Positions 23,833 through 34,300 of a stretch of 64,000 bases of DNA are shown piece by piece. The notes under the pieces are model-generated. The model worked only from the letters and a program-made list of their open reading frames with translations. It ran no database searches and was not told the DNA's origin. Numbering within the stretch: position 1 is the stretch's first letter; every line of letters begins with the position of its first letter. The stretch is from Thiomicrorhabdus sp965603495 (GTDB lineage Bacteria > Pseudomonadota > Gammaproteobacteria > Thiomicrospirales > Thiomicrospiraceae): positions 124,001-188,000 of the forward strand of contig CBFDDF010000001.1 of NCBI GenBank assembly GCA_965603495.1. The letters are read 5' to 3'. The position numbers and the translations under genes were made by a program.

Positions 23833-26223
23833 TTACTCAATGCTCAGTTGAAAGTCATCTAATTGACTAGGTTGCAGGTGTTTATTAAACGCTTTGTAAA
23901 TACCACTTTCAAAGAAGAAACGTAAGAGTTTTTTATCGATTAAACCTTGGTTTGCCATGGTGGATAAAATTTTAACGATGGCTGATAGCGAATTTGGCGC
24001 TTTATAAGGACGATCTTGAGAAGACAGAGCTTCATAGAGATCGGCCAGAATCAAAATGCGCGCTTCGAGAGAAATTTCCTCTCCCTTTAAGCCTCGTGGA
24101 TAACCGCTGCCATCGAGTTTTTCATGATGGTTCACAGCAATGTTAACGACACATTTGTACTTTTTAGGGAAAGGTAAGGTTTGCAAAATTTCCAATGAAA
24201 CTCGGGCGTGATCGTTGATTTTGTTACGTTCGATTTGATTCAGAGTGCCTGTGCGAATCGATAGGTTCAAAACCTCATCGTCAGAAAGTAGAGGATGTGC
24301 TTTGCCTTTTACTTCAAAGGTCAGTGTCGACAAATCTTTGATTCTAGCAATCTCAGAATCACTTAAATAATGGCTACCACCATTAATGACGTTTAAGAAA
24401 GGTAGGATTGCATCTAAGTCTTGCTCTGTCTGTTGATAACGATTTTCAAGGGTCGTTAAATCGGTCGCAGAGTCGGCTTGCAGTCGGGCTTCTAAATACT
24501 CAATTTTGTTATCCCGCTTTAATATCTCAATACGTTGCCCAATACTTTCGATGCGATCCTGCACGGTTTCAAGCTTGCTCGACTTTTGCATAATGAATTC
24601 AGGCGTCGCGATCTTGCCAACATCATGCAGTAAAGCGGCCAGTCTCATGGTGTGAAAGTTTTCAGGGGTATAGTTGATTTCTGAATAGGTTGTGACATCT
24701 TCATGAATACCCTCGGCGATGAGCTGAGAGAGTTCAGAAACTAAGCGTACATGGCAACCCGTAAAGGAGCACTTTTCATCGAAGGCTTTAGTGATGGTGC
24801 TAATAACCGCTTCAAACAGCTTTTCCAAATCAACAATAAGTTGTGTATTGGTTAAGGAAATAGCCGCTTGTGAAGCCAAAGCTTGAGTGTATTTTTGGTC
24901 CCGAGCTCTAAAGGGGATGATGTGTCCGGAGGTATCTTGCTTGTTAATCAGCTGTAAGACACCAATGAGTGTTTGATCTTGACCGAGTAGAGGAACCACT
25001 AACATAGATTTTGAGTGATAGCCTGTAGTAGCATCAAATTGCCTGGTGCCTGTAAAATTAAAATCTTTCGCGGTATAGACATCATCAATCACAATGGGCT
25101 TTTTGCTCAAGGCGCACAAGGCGGCGACCATACGTTCATTCGGTGAACCATCTTCAAGATAAAACGGTAAGTTATTCCAGCTGATAGGCTCTGCGGTTCC
25201 GCCCATTTTAATATTTAAAGAACGGTTTTGGACGACGGTAAAGACCAATTCTTTTTGATCTTCGGAGACACGGTATAAAGTACCTCCATCTGCATGAGAG
25301 AAGTTAATGGCTTGTTCCAGAATCATCTCTAGCAACTTATCAAGATTGGTTTCCGCCGACAGAGCTTGTGCAATGTTTAACAGGGATTGAAGGTTTTGTT
25401 CACTGATTGTCTGGGGGTGAAATTCAATATGAGAGCGCTTTATTTTGGAAGCAAACACCTCTAAAGTATCACCACTAGATAATGCTTGATCTAGTTGTTG
25501 TTCTGGTAGTGAAAGCTGTTGTAATTCAACAAGGATGTCTGCTTTATAAGCGGGTTTTAAGTGGTAAGGATAGAGGGTGATACTTCGATTGAAGTCCGAG
25601 ACTAGCTCGGTCAATAATGTGGGCGTTAAGTGCTTAGTTTCTTTGGCGAGTTCATCCAGATATGAGGGAAAAGAGACATCAATCAATAAGCTTTCAATGC
25701 TCGGATCTTGGTTGACGAGCTCTGCCAATTTCGGGTTGAGGTAGGTGTCCCCTGAAATGAGACACCCCACGGCGTTTTTCTTTAGTAAAAAACCACAAGC
25801 ATCGACCGTGTGATTGGCTTCAATGGGCGTAATCGACAAATCATCAATATGCAGCGTCTGATTGAATGTGAGTTCTACAAAGCTGAGCAGCGGTTTATGT
25901 AATGCAGGATGGATTATTTCCTGAAATTTTGGCCAAATAACGCCATTAAACAGAGAGTTTTGTATACTTTGAATCGTCTGTTTTAAACCGTAAATTTTAA
26001 GGGGTTTAGTGCGTTTTTCAAAATGCGTTTCAATTAAAAAGGGTAGGTCTAGAATATGATCGAAATGGGCGTGTGTCAAAAACACATGTTCAATATCATT
26101 ACTCTTCTCGCCAAGAGGACGCATGATATTACCGGCATCAATAACGATGTTATTGCCGACTAGAAACGAGATACACTCTTGATTTCTGTCTAAGCTGCCG
26201 GATGCGCCAAGTACCTGGATCAT
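23833..26223 (-). CDS. Metallo-beta-lactamase / GAF / HD-GYP fusion protein
   Basis: 796 residues in three parts. Residues 1 to about 250 form a metallo-beta-lactamase-fold domain with the metal motif THAHFDHILDLP, a later SGDTYL (Asp) and PYHLKP (His). The H.H.DH plus following residues recall class II cyclic-nucleotide phosphodiesterases. About 280-460 is a GAF domain (ETNLDKLLEMILEQA...VVPLLGQDQTLIGVLQLINK). About 500-790 is an HD-GYP c-di-GMP phosphodiesterase with LLHDVGKI and HHEKLDGSGYP, both complete. No membrane helix. AGGAAG lies 8 bases before the ATG. It follows an adenylate cyclase by 39 bp, so the first domain may act on cAMP; this is an inference. Confidence 0.9.
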   Translation of the reverse strand: MIQVLGASGSLDRNQECISFLVGNNIVIDAGNIMRPLGEKSNDIEHVFLTHAHFDHILDLPFLIETHFEKRTKPLKIYGLKQTIQSIQNSLFNGVIWPKFQEIIHPALHKPLLSFVELTFNQTLHIDDLSITPIEANHTVDACGFLLKKNAVGCLISGDTYLNPKLAELVNQDPSIESLLIDVSFPSYLDELAKETKHLTPTLLTELVSDFNRSITLYPYHLKPAYKADILVELQQLSLPEQQLDQALSSGDTLEVFASKIKRSHIEFHPQTISEQNLQSLLNIAQALSAETNLDKLLEMILEQAINFSHADGGTLYRVSEDQKELVFTVVQNRSLNIKMGGTAEPISWNNLPFYLEDGSPNERMVAALCALSKKPIVIDDVYTAKDFNFTGTRQFDATTGYHSKSMLVVPLLGQDQTLIGVLQLINKQDTSGHIIPFRARDQKYTQALASQAAISLTNTQLIVDLEKLFEAVISTITKAFDEKCSFTGCHVRLVSELSQLIAEGIHEDVTTYSEINYTPENFHTMRLAALLHDVGKIATPEFIMQKSSKLETVQDRIESIGQRIEILKRDNKIEYLEARLQADSATDLTTLENRYQQTEQDLDAILPFLNVINGGSHYLSDSEIARIKDLSTLTFEVKGKAHPLLSDDEVLNLSIRTGTLNQIERNKINDHARVSLEILQTLPFPKKYKCVVNIAVNHHEKLDGSGYPRGLKGEEISLEARILILADLYEALSSQDRPYKAPNSLSAIVKILSTMANQGLIDKKLLRFFFESGIYKAFNKHLQPSQLDDFQLSIE

Positions 26224-26262
26224 GATTCTGTCTTCCTACGGTTTTTCGATAATTGAGAGCGA

Positions 26263-28452
26263 TTATTTTGTGGAGTGTTCATATATCGCATTAAAATTTT
26301 CAGGCTGCAGTTCAATATAATCGGTGCACCGTTCAATGTAAATAGCATAAATTTTAGTGTTGCTTTTATCTGGCCATGAGGCTAATTCGGTAAAACGCTT
26401 AAGCGCTTCATTAAAGTCGGCTTTTTGATAGAGTTCAATGGCTTGGTGGTAGCCATCTAATTCCGCCTTTAAACGTCCTTCTGCCTGACCAAAACCATGC
26501 ACCTGCCAGATATCGACCGGTTGCATTTTGCCCTTGACTGTCACTTTGTCTAAAAAGCGAAAGATATAATTTTGCTGTAACTGTTGTTTGGTGTGTTCCG
26601 AAATATTCAGGGTCGAACCATAATATTTACACAGGGATTCTAAACGTGAACCCAGATTTACTGTGTCACCAATCACCGTATAATCACTACGGCCGACACT
26701 GCCCATCTCTCCAACCACAGCCTCACCAGTATTTAAGCCAATGCCAATTTGAATCGGTTCCATATGCTGGCTTTTACAGAATCGAGCAACGGCCTCGAAT
26801 TTTGGATTTTGTTTAATGCGCTGATTAAGCACGGGAATGGCTTGTAATTGTTCCAGGCTAGCCGTTACCGCGAGATCCGCATGGTTCTGTAAGCTAACCG
26901 GTGCATTCCAGTAGGCCATAATGGCATCGCCAATGAACTTATCAACCGTCGCCTGGTGTTTCACAATGATATCGGTCATTTCTGTGGTGTATTCATTCAA
27001 AAAAGCAATCAGGGTTTGCGGATCTGGCATGCTTTCCGATAAACGGGTAAAGCCTCTTAAGTCTGAGAAAAATACAGTGATTTCTCGCGTTTGCCCTTGC
27101 ATGATATTCAGTGATTCATTTTTAAGAATTTCACTCATAACCGATGGGCTTACTTTACTGGCGAGCTTGCTTTTAACCAGGTTCTTTTGGCGTGTTTCAA
27201 AGAAATAGCTCGATAAGGTGGATAACAACATCGCCAATAACAGCGCAGTAAACGGCAATAGAATATTTAGGATGAGCCCTTCGTTGAATAACATGTAATC
27301 CAAAAAAACGTAGAGCAGACTAAAGCTTGTAATGGCAGCCAACACTAACCAAAAAACAGTTAGCAGGTTAAAGATTAGATAACCTATTAAGAACACCGTT
27401 AGCAGTATGACCAAGTCCACGGCATCAATCCAAGCAGGTTGGGAGAGGAAGTCACCCACCAGAATATTGTCAATCACATTGGCATGCGCCTCAACCCCTG
27501 GATAAACGTTATCGAAGGGCATCGATCGTAAATCGAGTAGACCGGTCGCTGAAGTACCAATCAATACCCATTTTTGCTTGATGAGCTCAGGGTCATAAGT
27601 ACCGTTCAGAATGTCGATAGCACTGATATAGGGAAAGCTGTGCCCCGGCCCTCGATAGTTTAGAAAGAGCGCTCCGTAGCGATCGGTTGGAATGTGCACA
27701 TTAGCTATTTGAATGGAATCGACGCCCGTTTCAGAAGAGCGGATTGTTATGGTTGGGCTATCTAACCCAATGCGTAACATCTCAAGGGCTAAAGAAGGAT
27801 AAACCACCTCTTGGTATTTCATCACCAGCGGTACGCTTCTCACCATGCCGGATTGATCGGGTAAATTATTGAAAAAGCCACTGCTATAGGCTCGGCTTTG
27901 AATGATTGGGATGTTAGGCAATACGCCTTGTGGGGTTAACAAGTAAGACTGTTCAGAGGCGCTCTGCTCAATCACTACCGCAGGAATAGAGGGTACTGCC
28001 GCTTGAGGAGTCTCTTCCGTCATTTTAAAAACATATCCTAAAATGGTTGGGGTATTCGCGACCGTTTCAGCCAAAATGGCATCGTAATCGGCAGGATTGT
28101 CTAAGGAGAGTTGGTGCTTGTGATTGATATAGGCCGGAGAGGTTTTGTCCGCTTCCGCAAACACCATATCCAGGCCGATAATCCCAGCACCGTTTTCGGC
28201 AAGCTTTTCTAACAGCTGGGCGACCTGGTCGCGCTCCCAAGGCCACTGACCGAGTTGAGCCAGACTTTTTTCATCGATATCGATGATGACGACTTGATCA
28301 GAGGTTGGAATTTCACCGCGAATTTGGAAAAACATGTCACGTAATGAACTATCAAGCGATTGCAGTTGTGGGGGTGAAAATAGGAATAGCGCAGACATAA
28401 AAAAAGCACCGATTAAACCTATAGTGAGATTAATAAGGTGCTTTGTTTTCAT
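26263..28452 (-). CDS. CHASE2-adenylate cyclase (class III)
   Basis: 729 residues. One N-terminal helix leads into a periplasmic CHASE2 sensor (about 30-330, with DQVVIIDIDEKSLAQLGQWPW). Three membrane helices (about 345-415) and a class III cyclase domain (about 455-640) follow. The metal-binding Asp residues are in FFSDLRGFT and FIGDAIMAYW, the base-selecting Lys is in DKFIGD, and the transition-state Asn and Arg are in DTVNLGSRLE. The other base-selecting position is Thr (YTVIGD), as in class IIIb cyclases. It should make cAMP in response to an extracytoplasmic signal. It stands between a FecR gene and the MBL-HD-GYP gene. Confidence 0.93.
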   Translation of the reverse strand: MKTKHLINLTIGLIGAFFMSALFLFSPPQLQSLDSSLRDMFFQIRGEIPTSDQVVIIDIDEKSLAQLGQWPWERDQVAQLLEKLAENGAGIIGLDMVFAEADKTSPAYINHKHQLSLDNPADYDAILAETVANTPTILGYVFKMTEETPQAAVPSIPAVVIEQSASEQSYLLTPQGVLPNIPIIQSRAYSSGFFNNLPDQSGMVRSVPLVMKYQEVVYPSLALEMLRIGLDSPTITIRSSETGVDSIQIANVHIPTDRYGALFLNYRGPGHSFPYISAIDILNGTYDPELIKQKWVLIGTSATGLLDLRSMPFDNVYPGVEAHANVIDNILVGDFLSQPAWIDAVDLVILLTVFLIGYLIFNLLTVFWLVLAAITSFSLLYVFLDYMLFNEGLILNILLPFTALLLAMLLSTLSSYFFETRQKNLVKSKLASKVSPSVMSEILKNESLNIMQGQTREITVFFSDLRGFTRLSESMPDPQTLIAFLNEYTTEMTDIIVKHQATVDKFIGDAIMAYWNAPVSLQNHADLAVTASLEQLQAIPVLNQRIKQNPKFEAVARFCKSQHMEPIQIGIGLNTGEAVVGEMGSVGRSDYTVIGDTVNLGSRLESLCKYYGSTLNISEHTKQQLQQNYIFRFLDKVTVKGKMQPVDIWQVHGFGQAEGRLKAELDGYHQAIELYQKADFNEALKRFTELASWPDKSNTKIYAIYIERCTDYIELQPENFNAIYEHSTK

Positions 28453-28479
28453 AAAATATCTTCTTGGTGGATTAGTTTA

Positions 28480-29841
28480 TTATTTGATTCCATTGCCCGT
28501 TGCGCTAAATGCGCCCGTGGAGGTAGTGCTCAATCCCGTCTTGTCTACCGTACCGGTTAAGTTGAAAGTCCCGGCCATGTCTTCAGCCTTTGATCCGTAG
28601 AATTGACCGTTTAATTGACCGTTAATACCATTTACATCAGAGCCGGGATTAGCAATAAAGTTATTAATCGTCATGCCTGTATTATTCACCGAACCGACAA
28701 AGTTGGTTTTCCAGTGTGTGTCGCCAACGGTGTAGTTTAAGTCACCATCCACTGCAGTACCACCGCCATCAAAGTCAACATCGATTTTGATACTGCCAGT
28801 ACCGCCTATATTGTTTTCATCAAAGGCGACAAGATCTCCATTGTATTTCGCGGTTGCGGAAGTGCCTATAGCGCTGTCAATAATCCCAGCCTCGGTAATC
28901 GGTGAACCATCTGCCCACACCCCTGTGATTTCTCCAGTCGTACCATTTAACCAATAGCCAAATGAAGTATAGCTAGCTTCGCCTTCTGTGACTTTGGTTG
29001 AGGTGACTTCAGTAGAAGTATCATCCTCTGTCGCAGCGTCATCCGCATCGGTGGTCACATCATCGGTTTCCTCTACAATATCTGTTGTATCTGTGGTTTC
29101 ACCTGAATCCTCTGTGGCTTCAGTGGTTTCACCTGAATCTTCTGTGGCTTCAGTGGTTTCACCTGAATCTTCTGTGGCTTCAGTGGTTTCACCTGAATCT
29201 TCTGTGGTTTCAGTGGTTTCACCTGAATCTTCTGTACTTTCAGATTCAGTAGCCGCTTGGCTTGTGATGACGACTTCAGAGGCTTTAAGGGTGCTGATTT
29301 TGGCTTCTTTCGAGATATGGTTATATACCAATTGTTTGTTTTGAACGACGCTGTAAGAAATACCAGAAACGTTATCCACTAGGTAGGTTTCGCCTTTAAA
29401 GGTTTTTAAAATAGTCTTATCTGGGTTGGCTTGAATACTGTAAGTGGTTCCGCGGATACCAATGGTTGCTGTTGGGGTTTTTACTTTAAAACGCTGCGGA
29501 GCTAACTTACCGATTTTACCGGAAATCGATTTGAAAAAACCTTTGGTTAGACTGAATTCTGCGTTGGAATTTTCAGCATTGCCAAATTGATAAGATTGAA
29601 CTGAAAACTGAGTATTGGCACCTAAAGTGACGGCGGTTTTATCACTGAAAATAATCTGTAACAAAGTCTTGTCGCTGGTTTGAATGATGTCTGTCGTGTC
29701 TATGGTACTACCGATCTTAACAGGCATTATGAGCTGATGACGGTCAATCGTCGCAGAGCCTTTAAGTGCGGTGATGGTTCCAATGGCTGCGGATGCTTCA
29801 AGGCTAAAGAAGAGTGTCATTAGAAGAATTAAATATTTCAT
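28480..29841 (-). CDS. FecR-domain periplasmic protein with acidic repeats
   Basis: About 453 residues from the ATG at 29841, which has GAGG 8 bases upstream (an upstream TTG extends it by three codons). A signal peptide ends at about SLEASA. A FecR domain follows (about 20-180): VKIGSTIDTTDIIQTSDKTL, LQIIFSDKTAVTLG, then FKVKTPTATIGIRGTTY. A linker of 10-residue repeats (EDSGETTEAT) is followed by a Gly/Asn-rich beta domain of about 180 residues. FecR domains of this kind often accompany CHASE2 cyclases, so it may be a signal partner or a surface-linked sensor. Gap to the cyclase gene is 27 bp. Confidence 0.87.
   Translation of the reverse strand: MKYLILLMTLFFSLEASAAIGTITALKGSATIDRHQLIMPVKIGSTIDTTDIIQTSDKTLLQIIFSDKTAVTLGANTQFSVQSYQFGNAENSNAEFSLTKGFFKSISGKIGKLAPQRFKVKTPTATIGIRGTTYSIQANPDKTILKTFKGETYLVDNVSGISYSVVQNKQLVYNHISKEAKISTLKASEVVITSQAATESESTEDSGETTETTEDSGETTEATEDSGETTEATEDSGETTEATEDSGETTDTTDIVEETDDVTTDADDAATEDDTSTEVTSTKVTEGEASYTSFGYWLNGTTGEITGVWADGSPITEAGIIDSAIGTSATAKYNGDLVAFDENNIGGTGSIKIDVDFDGGGTAVDGDLNYTVGDTHWKTNFVGSVNNTGMTINNFIANPGSDVNGINGQLNGQFYGSKAEDMAGTFNLTGTVDKTGLSTTSTGAFSATGNGIK
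29101..29240 (-). repeat. 30-bp tandem repeats in the FecR-domain gene
   Basis: Four complete units of 30 bp (29101, 29131, 29161, 29191) and a partial fifth from 29221. They encode Glu-Asp-Ser-Gly-Glu-Thr-Thr-Glu-Ala-Thr. The inner units are nearly identical at the DNA level, which suggests recent copy-number change. Length changes would keep the frame and alter only the linker between the FecR domain and the C-terminal domain. Confidence 0.93.
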
Positions 29842-29853
29842 GCTAGTCAACCT

Positions 29854-31185
29854 CTAAAAGCGTTTAATTAAATTAAGCGTTACGACATCTTTATCGTATG
29901 CGTAAGGTTCTTGGTTAGATTCATTCAGGGTGTGCGATACACTAATTTGGGCCGAGAGGCTTTTATCGATACGTTTGGTAGCACTTAAAGCCAGGTTACG
30001 TTTGCTGTCGTGACGAGGATTTAAAAATAATAGATTGTCATCAATATAAGTGGTGTCTTTAATGCCAGCACTCCCCCCCAAACGCCAACCTTGAGGTAGG
30101 TCATAATTTACAACAAGCTGCAAGCTGATACTGTCATAGTCCACATCGTATCGGTCACCAGAGTCTTTTCGTTCTTTCTGTAAAATCGTATTGAAACTGT
30201 ATGAAAATTTGGAACCGACCAGTTTCTGGTACTGAATATTCAACTCGGTATACCATGCGTCCCGCTCTTGATCACTTGCCTGTAGGTAATGTTTCTTAAG
30301 GGCTTTTAATTGTCCTGTGATATTGCCGTTAACTTGAGATTTGTAGGCAACCTTTGGCGCAATTCCATAACTTTCTAGGTAAGCGTCTGCGCCGTAATGC
30401 ATGTAGTTATACTCAAGTGCAGTTTCTAATTGGTAGTCTCCAAAAGCGAATACGAGAGAAGGTGTGTAACGCGTGAATATAATATTATAGTCACTTTCTC
30501 CAGGCAGACTTTTAGAGTAAGCCAGCAAATTGTTTTTAATACCAAAGCCGTATTCGTCGGTGGCATCATAATAGTGGTTGATGACGGCCGTTTCCTGGTG
30601 AAAGCCGTTTTCTACCTGGTTGGTTGAGTTATCAAACTCAAGTCCAAACACGGGCATATACCATGAGTCGGCAGAAGGTGCGCTGTTGACATTTGAGTCA
30701 TGGCCGATGCCGACAATAACAACGCCCGTTAAGGAGGATTTGTTTTGTGTTTTCTTAATCTTTGCGAGAAATAGCTGAATATTTTCTTCGACCTGAAGTG
30801 GCACGTTATCTTGCAAAGCCGATTTAAAATAAGACTCAGACAGGGTATAGCTCGCCTGCTGGAAATGGAGTTTCCCCAATTCTAATTTACTGCGCGTATT
30901 GTTCGGACTGAGGATTAAGATACGTTCGTAAACAATAATCGCTTCATCGAGACGATTGGATAAGGTTGCGGAACGAGCTAAGTGGAAATTGTACTTAACA
31001 GAGCCATAGTCTGATTCGACCAACTTAGTAAAGGCTTGATAGGCTGATTCATATTGCTTGTCATTAAACAGCTTTAAAGCCTGTTTATAATCGGTTTCAT
31101 TGGCTTTAAGTTGCTGGCTGAATAACAGCCCAGTGGCCAGTAATAAAATAGAAAGCGTTTTTATAATTGAGTCAGCAAATGGCAA
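29854..31185 (-). CDS. TPR protein with C-terminal outer-membrane beta-barrel
   Basis: 443 residues. The start is a TTG at 31185, preceded by AAAGG about 8 bases away, because no ATG lies in the N-terminal region. The signal peptide runs to about QLKANE. Residues 30-150 are TPR helices (ALKLFNDKQYESAYQAFTKL, VYERILILSPNNTRSKLELG). From about 155 on, alternating aromatic strands end in VTLNLIKRF with the C-terminal Phe of outer-membrane barrels. It resembles surface-lipoprotein assembly modifier (Slam)-type layouts, but the function is unknown. It is the first gene of the FecR/cyclase/HD-GYP operon, 12 bases before the FecR gene. Confidence 0.8.
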   Translation of the reverse strand: MPFADSIIKTLSILLLATGLLFSQQLKANETDYKQALKLFNDKQYESAYQAFTKLVESDYGSVKYNFHLARSATLSNRLDEAIIVYERILILSPNNTRSKLELGKLHFQQASYTLSESYFKSALQDNVPLQVEENIQLFLAKIKKTQNKSSLTGVVIVGIGHDSNVNSAPSADSWYMPVFGLEFDNSTNQVENGFHQETAVINHYYDATDEYGFGIKNNLLAYSKSLPGESDYNIIFTRYTPSLVFAFGDYQLETALEYNYMHYGADAYLESYGIAPKVAYKSQVNGNITGQLKALKKHYLQASDQERDAWYTELNIQYQKLVGSKFSYSFNTILQKERKDSGDRYDVDYDSISLQLVVNYDLPQGWRLGGSAGIKDTTYIDDNLLFLNPRHDSKRNLALSATKRIDKSLSAQISVSHTLNESNQEPYAYDKDVVTLNLIKRF

Positions 31186-31387
31186 TTTTTATACCTTTTT
31201 AATTTCTTCAAAATGTGCTGTTTTTTACAGTCTGCATTCCAGTATAACCTCTAAATGCCGAGCTTTTAAAGGGATTGTCATTTTAATTGATTTTAAATAG
31301 TCATTTAACTCAATAACTTAGCGATAATCGCAAGTTTATTGGTGATAGTGGTGGGGCAAAGAAGGATAGCATCATGTTACTGTTAGT

Positions 31388-34300
31388 CTATTTTGAGATG
31401 GAAATGGTCTCTTTTAATGCTTTCTCTAGCGCATGGGTGGAAGCCAGTGGTGAACCACTGTTTTTGGCGAGCAGTGCATAGGCGCTGGGAATAATAAACA
31501 GGCTTAATAGCGTAGAGAAAGCCACGCCCCAGAATAAAACGATCCCCAAGATAATACGGGTTTCTGAACCTGCGCCACTGGAGAGGATAAGGGGCAGTGT
31601 GCCGGCAATCGTGGTGATGGCGGTCATTAAAATCGGTCGTAATCGTAGCTGAGTGGCCGAAATGAGAGCGTGATACGGTTTTAAGCCTTTGTCACGCAGT
31701 TGATTGGTGAACTCGACAATCAAAATCCCATTTTTGGTGGCTAACCCCAGCAACAGCACCAGCGCAATTTGGCTGTAGATATTCAAGCTGATGTTAAAGG
31801 TAAGTAAAGCAAACAGTCCGCCGGCCAATGCCAATGGCACGGTAAACAGAATCACTAAGGGATGAATGAAACTTTCAAACTGTGCCGCTAAGACCAAAAA
31901 TATCACCAGTAGGCCCAGTCCAAAGACCATATAGAATGAGTTTGAGGCGGTTTGAAAATCTCGCGATTGACCTTTGTAATCAATAATAGCTTCACTCGGC
32001 AAGGTTGCCCGGGTGAGGGTTTTTAAGTAGTCCAAGGCTTCTGCTAGGCTAAAATTGTCTGCCAAATTTGCAGACAGTGTCATAGATCTCACACGATTGT
32101 AGCGATTTAAACTAGAGGCCACGCCAGCGGTCGATAGCTCGGTCACAGCGGAAAGTGGAATCATCTCATGGGTGGTTTCTGAACGCAGGTAGATCTGCTG
32201 TAAATCTTGCGGAGATTGAATCCATTTATGATCGGCCTTCATAAGAATGTCGTACTCTTCGCCTTTGTATTGAAAGGTCGTGACTTTCTTACTGCCGACT
32301 AACACTTGTAAGGTTTCGGTTAAAGATTGCTGTGAGATGCCTAGTGCCTTGGCTCGTTCATAATTGACGCTTATTTTCAGCTGGGGTTTGCTAGGTTCAT
32401 AGTCCCAATCTAAACCTACCAGGCCAGGGTTGTTCTTTTGAATAGCATCATCCAGCATTTCTTGCCAGCTTAATAAATCCTGGTAACTTGAACCGCCGAC
32501 TACAAACTGCACGGGTTTCTGTACTCGGCCACCAATCGGTGAACGCATAATTGGGGTGGCTTTAACGCCCGTTAAATCCGCTAATAGGGTACGAGTCTCT
32601 TGCATTATGGCATCAGCCGGGCGGCGTTTCGCCCAGTCTTCTAGTACCACTATGACAAAACCACTGTTAAAGACTTCTGTGTTACTGAATGATCTAGGGC
32701 TACGAATCAGCAGGCGTTTGGCTTCACCGCTTTCGACTAAAGGCATTAAGCGTTCTTCGATTTCATTGAGATAGCTTTGCATATACTCAAAGGTTGCCCC
32801 TTCTGGGCCTTTTACGGAAACAAAAAACACGCCGCGATCTTCTTTAGGCACATACTCTTGTGGAACTTGTTGTGCAAACTGCACCGCGGCCACACTGATA
32901 CCGATGAAGATTAAAAGACTCACCCATGGATAACGCAGGTTTTTGAGTAGCAAACGTTTGAAAAAGTGCGGCGGTTTATTCGAATTAGGCTTTTGAAGGG
33001 TGGCATCTTGGCTTGCCATTTTTAAGGGGCTAATCGGTTTTAAAATGTACGCAGCAATGGCCGGTGAAAGCGTCAAGGCGACCCAGCTGGAGAAAATGAC
33101 CGCTACTGCTAACGTGATAGCGAATTCAGAGAATAATCGGCCAATTTGGCCTTCTAAAAAAGCAATCGGTAGAAAGACCGCAATCAGCGTCAATGTGGTT
33201 GCGACCACTGCAAAACCGACCTGACGTGTACCAAGGTAGGCGGCGGCAATGGGAGGATATCCCTTTTCTAAATGGCGTTGGGTGTTTTCCAAGACCACAA
33301 TGGCGTCATCCACCACCAAACCAATTGCCAAGACTAACGCTAAAAGGGTTAACAGGTTGATGGAAAATCCTAATGTCCATAACACACCAAAGGTGGCAAT
33401 CAGCGAGACGGGCAAGGTCACCATGGGTACTAAAGCGGCACGCCAGCTTTTTAAGAAGATGAGCATGACCAGCGAAACCAAACCAAGAGCGATAAACAGG
33501 GTTTTATAGACTTCATTGACCGCTTGTTGGACAAACACCGAGGAGTCAAAGCTTTCCGCCAAAAACATACCTTCCGGCAAATCCTGGTTGACTAAGTCGC
33601 GGCGCTCACGGGCCAGTTGCGCAACCGTTAAGGTATTGGCATTGGACTGTTTGATAATTCCGATACCGACCATTGGCTGGCCATTGCCTCTAAATAGACG
33701 GCGACGTTCGATGGCGCCTAATTTAACCTCGGCGATTTCCGACAGTTTGACTTGGCCGATTTGTTGGTTCTGTTTGATAATCAGGTTTTGAAAATCGCTG
33801 ATCGTGCTTAAGGGTTTATTGACCTGTAAGCTATAAAGAATATGTTCACCTTGCACAGAGCCGATAGGCAGCTCTAAATTGGCGGTTTGTAGCTGTCGTT
33901 CAACGTCTTGAGTACTGATGCCATAGAGCGCCATTTGCTGTGGATTGAGCCAAATGCGTAAGGCATAAGACTGCCCTCCGCCAATGCGAGCACGAGCGAC
34001 ACCATTCAGGGTCGAAAAACGATCAACCAGATAACGTGTAGCGTAATCGGTCAGTTGCGGCACACTCATCTGGTCGCTATTGAGGTTAAACCAGAGGATA
34101 ACGCTCTCATCGCCATCGACCTTTTCGACTTCTGGTGTGGTTGCTTGAGTCGGTAAGTTATCAAGAATACGGGAGATACGATCACGAATGTCATTGGCGG
34201 CATCATCAATGTCGCGCTCGACTGAAAATTCGATTTTAATCCTTGAGCGACCATCACTGGAGCTGGATTCAATAAATAGAATGCCGGGCACACCAGAAAT

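Noticed and set aside
28988..29344. 118-codon plus-strand ORF rich in Ser and Val
   Set aside because: It is the antisense of the FecR-gene repeats; the repeat unit is open in several frames.
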